Source: Flavobacteriaceae bacterium (GTDB taxonomy: Bacteria > Bacteroidota > Bacteroidia > Flavobacteriales > Flavobacteriaceae). Taken from it: a stretch of DNA of 64,000 nucleotides. The notes under the pieces are model-generated. The model saw nothing but the letters and a program-made list of their open reading frames with translations. It did not search any database and had not been told where the DNA came from. A program made the translations under genes and the position numbers. Every line of letters begins with the position of its first letter. Positions within the stretch are counted from its first letter, which is position 1. This document shows, piece after piece, positions 63,329 through 64,000 of the stretch. The stretch lies in the NCBI GenBank assembly GCA_014075215.1, contig CP046177.1:1736501-1800500 (forward strand), written 5' to 3'.

Positions 63329-63721
63329 ATGGCAACCGTTAAACAATTCGAAGATTTAGAAATTTGGAAACTTTCTAGAGTTTTTTGTAATGATATTAAC
63401 AAAGTTGCAAATAATACGGAATTAAGAAAAGACTACAAATTATATAGTCAAATTAATGGATCTTCCGGATCGATTATGGATAACATTGCATAGGGGTTTG
63501 AAAGAAATGGGAATAAAGAGTTTATACAGTTTTTATTGATAGCTAGAGCATCTTGTGGAGAAACAAGATACCAATTGTATAGGGCTTATGATAGAAATTA
63601 TCTAACTCTTGAAGCGTTTAATAAGTTAAAAGAACAATCATTAATTTTAAGTAAAATGATTAGTGGCTTTATCAATTATCCCAAAAAAAGTGATTGTAAA
63701 GGAAACAAGTATAAAGATTAA
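63329..63721 (+). pseudogene. four-helix-bundle (23S rRNA intervening-sequence type) protein with in-frame stop
   Basis: Reads MATVKQFEDLEIWKLSRVFC ... GSSGSIMDNIA, then TAG at 63491..63493, then GFERNGNKEFIQFLLIARASCGETRYQLYRAYD in the same frame to 63721. The family has AEGF(E/G)R at this point, so GAG to TAG is the likely change. These proteins are small helical bundles of unknown role, often found as hitchhiking genes. Start at 63329; its insertion between sufA-type and sufB genes is common for such genes. Confidence 0.85.
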
Positions 63722-63760
63722 AACTAGCGACTTTGAATTTTAAACAAGGAACTTTGAACT

Positions 63761-64000
63761 ATGAAGTATACCGAAGAAGATTTAAGAGAAGAGTTAAAAA
63801 CCAAAGAGTATGAATACGGTTTTTACACAGATATAGAAAGTGAAACGTTTCCCAAGGGATTGAATGAGGCTATTGTTCGTGCCATTTCCGAGAAAAAAAA
63901 CGAACCGGAATGGATGACGGAATGGCGTTTGGAAGCTTTTAGAATTTGGTCGGAAATGGAAGAACCCGATTGGGCAAACGTACAGTATAAAAAACCTGAT
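63761..64000 (+). CDS. sufB: Fe-S assembly protein SufB, N-terminal part (runs off the window)
   Basis: The 80 residues in view (MKYTEEDLREELKTKEYEYG, then FYTDIESETFPKGLNEAIVRAISEKKNEPEWMTEWRLEAFRIWSEMEEPDWANVQYKKPD) match the start of SufB, which with SufC and SufD forms the scaffold complex for cluster assembly. The gene is cut by the right edge. Confidence 0.92.
   Translation, partial: MKYTEEDLREELKTKEYEYGFYTDIESETFPKGLNEAIVRAISEKKNEPEWMTEWRLEAFRIWSEMEEPDWANVQYKKPD

Noticed and set aside
1..64000. tRNA and rRNA genes
   Set aside because: No cloverleaf or conserved rRNA stretch was recognised while reading; a covariance scan was not possible.

Overview
The window reads as chromosome of a Flavobacteriaceae-type Bacteroidetes bacterium. 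Supporting signs are the AT-rich composition, TAnnTTTG -7 boxes, secreted proteins with choice-of-anchor B and type IX secretion-style tails, Bacteroidetes-type rhs genes (DUF6443/YD repeats), a his operon of the bacteroidetal gene order with its own leader peptide, and a suf cluster. No tRNA, rRNA or CRISPR array was seen.

Left part (1 to about 41.8 kb) is a mobile, heavily rearranged region built around rhs polymorphic toxins. It opens with the 3' end of one YD-repeat gene and a full-length rhs gene (731..7666) broken by a frameshift, an IS3 element and an IS110 element. Three very large inverted duplications follow, centred near 10.38, 22.37 and 28.15 kb. Each is centred on a version of the same ~1.1 kb non-coding segment: strand-biased (T/G-rich on one strand), packed with short perfect hairpins, and closed by 37-bp inverted termini. 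The segment lies in one orientation at 9817..10951 and 21821..22927 and in the opposite orientation at 27601..28707. The arms carry rhs C-terminal tips with their downstream partner genes: a LAS-metallopeptidase-like tip with a lipoprotein, a lipase-like (THSRGG) tip with a membrane protein, and (just outside an arm) an unknown tip with a MORN-like lipoprotein. Two related gene sets sit beside these tips. Each has a P-loop ATPase (one copy fused to a TOPRIM primase) and a pair of tyrosine recombinases, and the second recombinase of each pair lacks the first catalytic arginine. Six copies or part-copies of one IS110-family element are scattered through the region. Its 5' non-coding part folds into a 12-bp stem whose loop contains sequence complementary to the element's right end plus a G-rich right target flank, as expected of a bridge/seek RNA.

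Right part (about 38.6 to 64 kb) is mostly ordinary chromosome: recJ, an osmC gene split by IS110, an AhpD-like protein, a uracil-DNA-glycosylase family protein, rsmI, a cupin, aspS, hflX, and the his operon hisG-D-C-B-H-A-F-IE behind a His-rich leader peptide and attenuator. The operon looks dead for histidine synthesis: hisC has an internal in-frame deletion and hisB an in-frame stop. After an IS982-type element comes a cluster of exported proteins (a broken and an intact choice-of-anchor B protein, a propeller-like lipoprotein, an MbnP-like protein and a di-haem peroxidase). The window ends in a suf cluster with a broken four-helix-bundle gene in it.

Overall the sequence shows a genome in active rearrangement and gene decay. 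IS insertions, a 162-bp MITE, nonsense mutations and frameshifts hit accessory and biosynthetic genes alike. The least explained component is the hairpin-array segment at the centre of each inverted rhs-tip duplication, next to the two-recombinase/ATPase gene sets.
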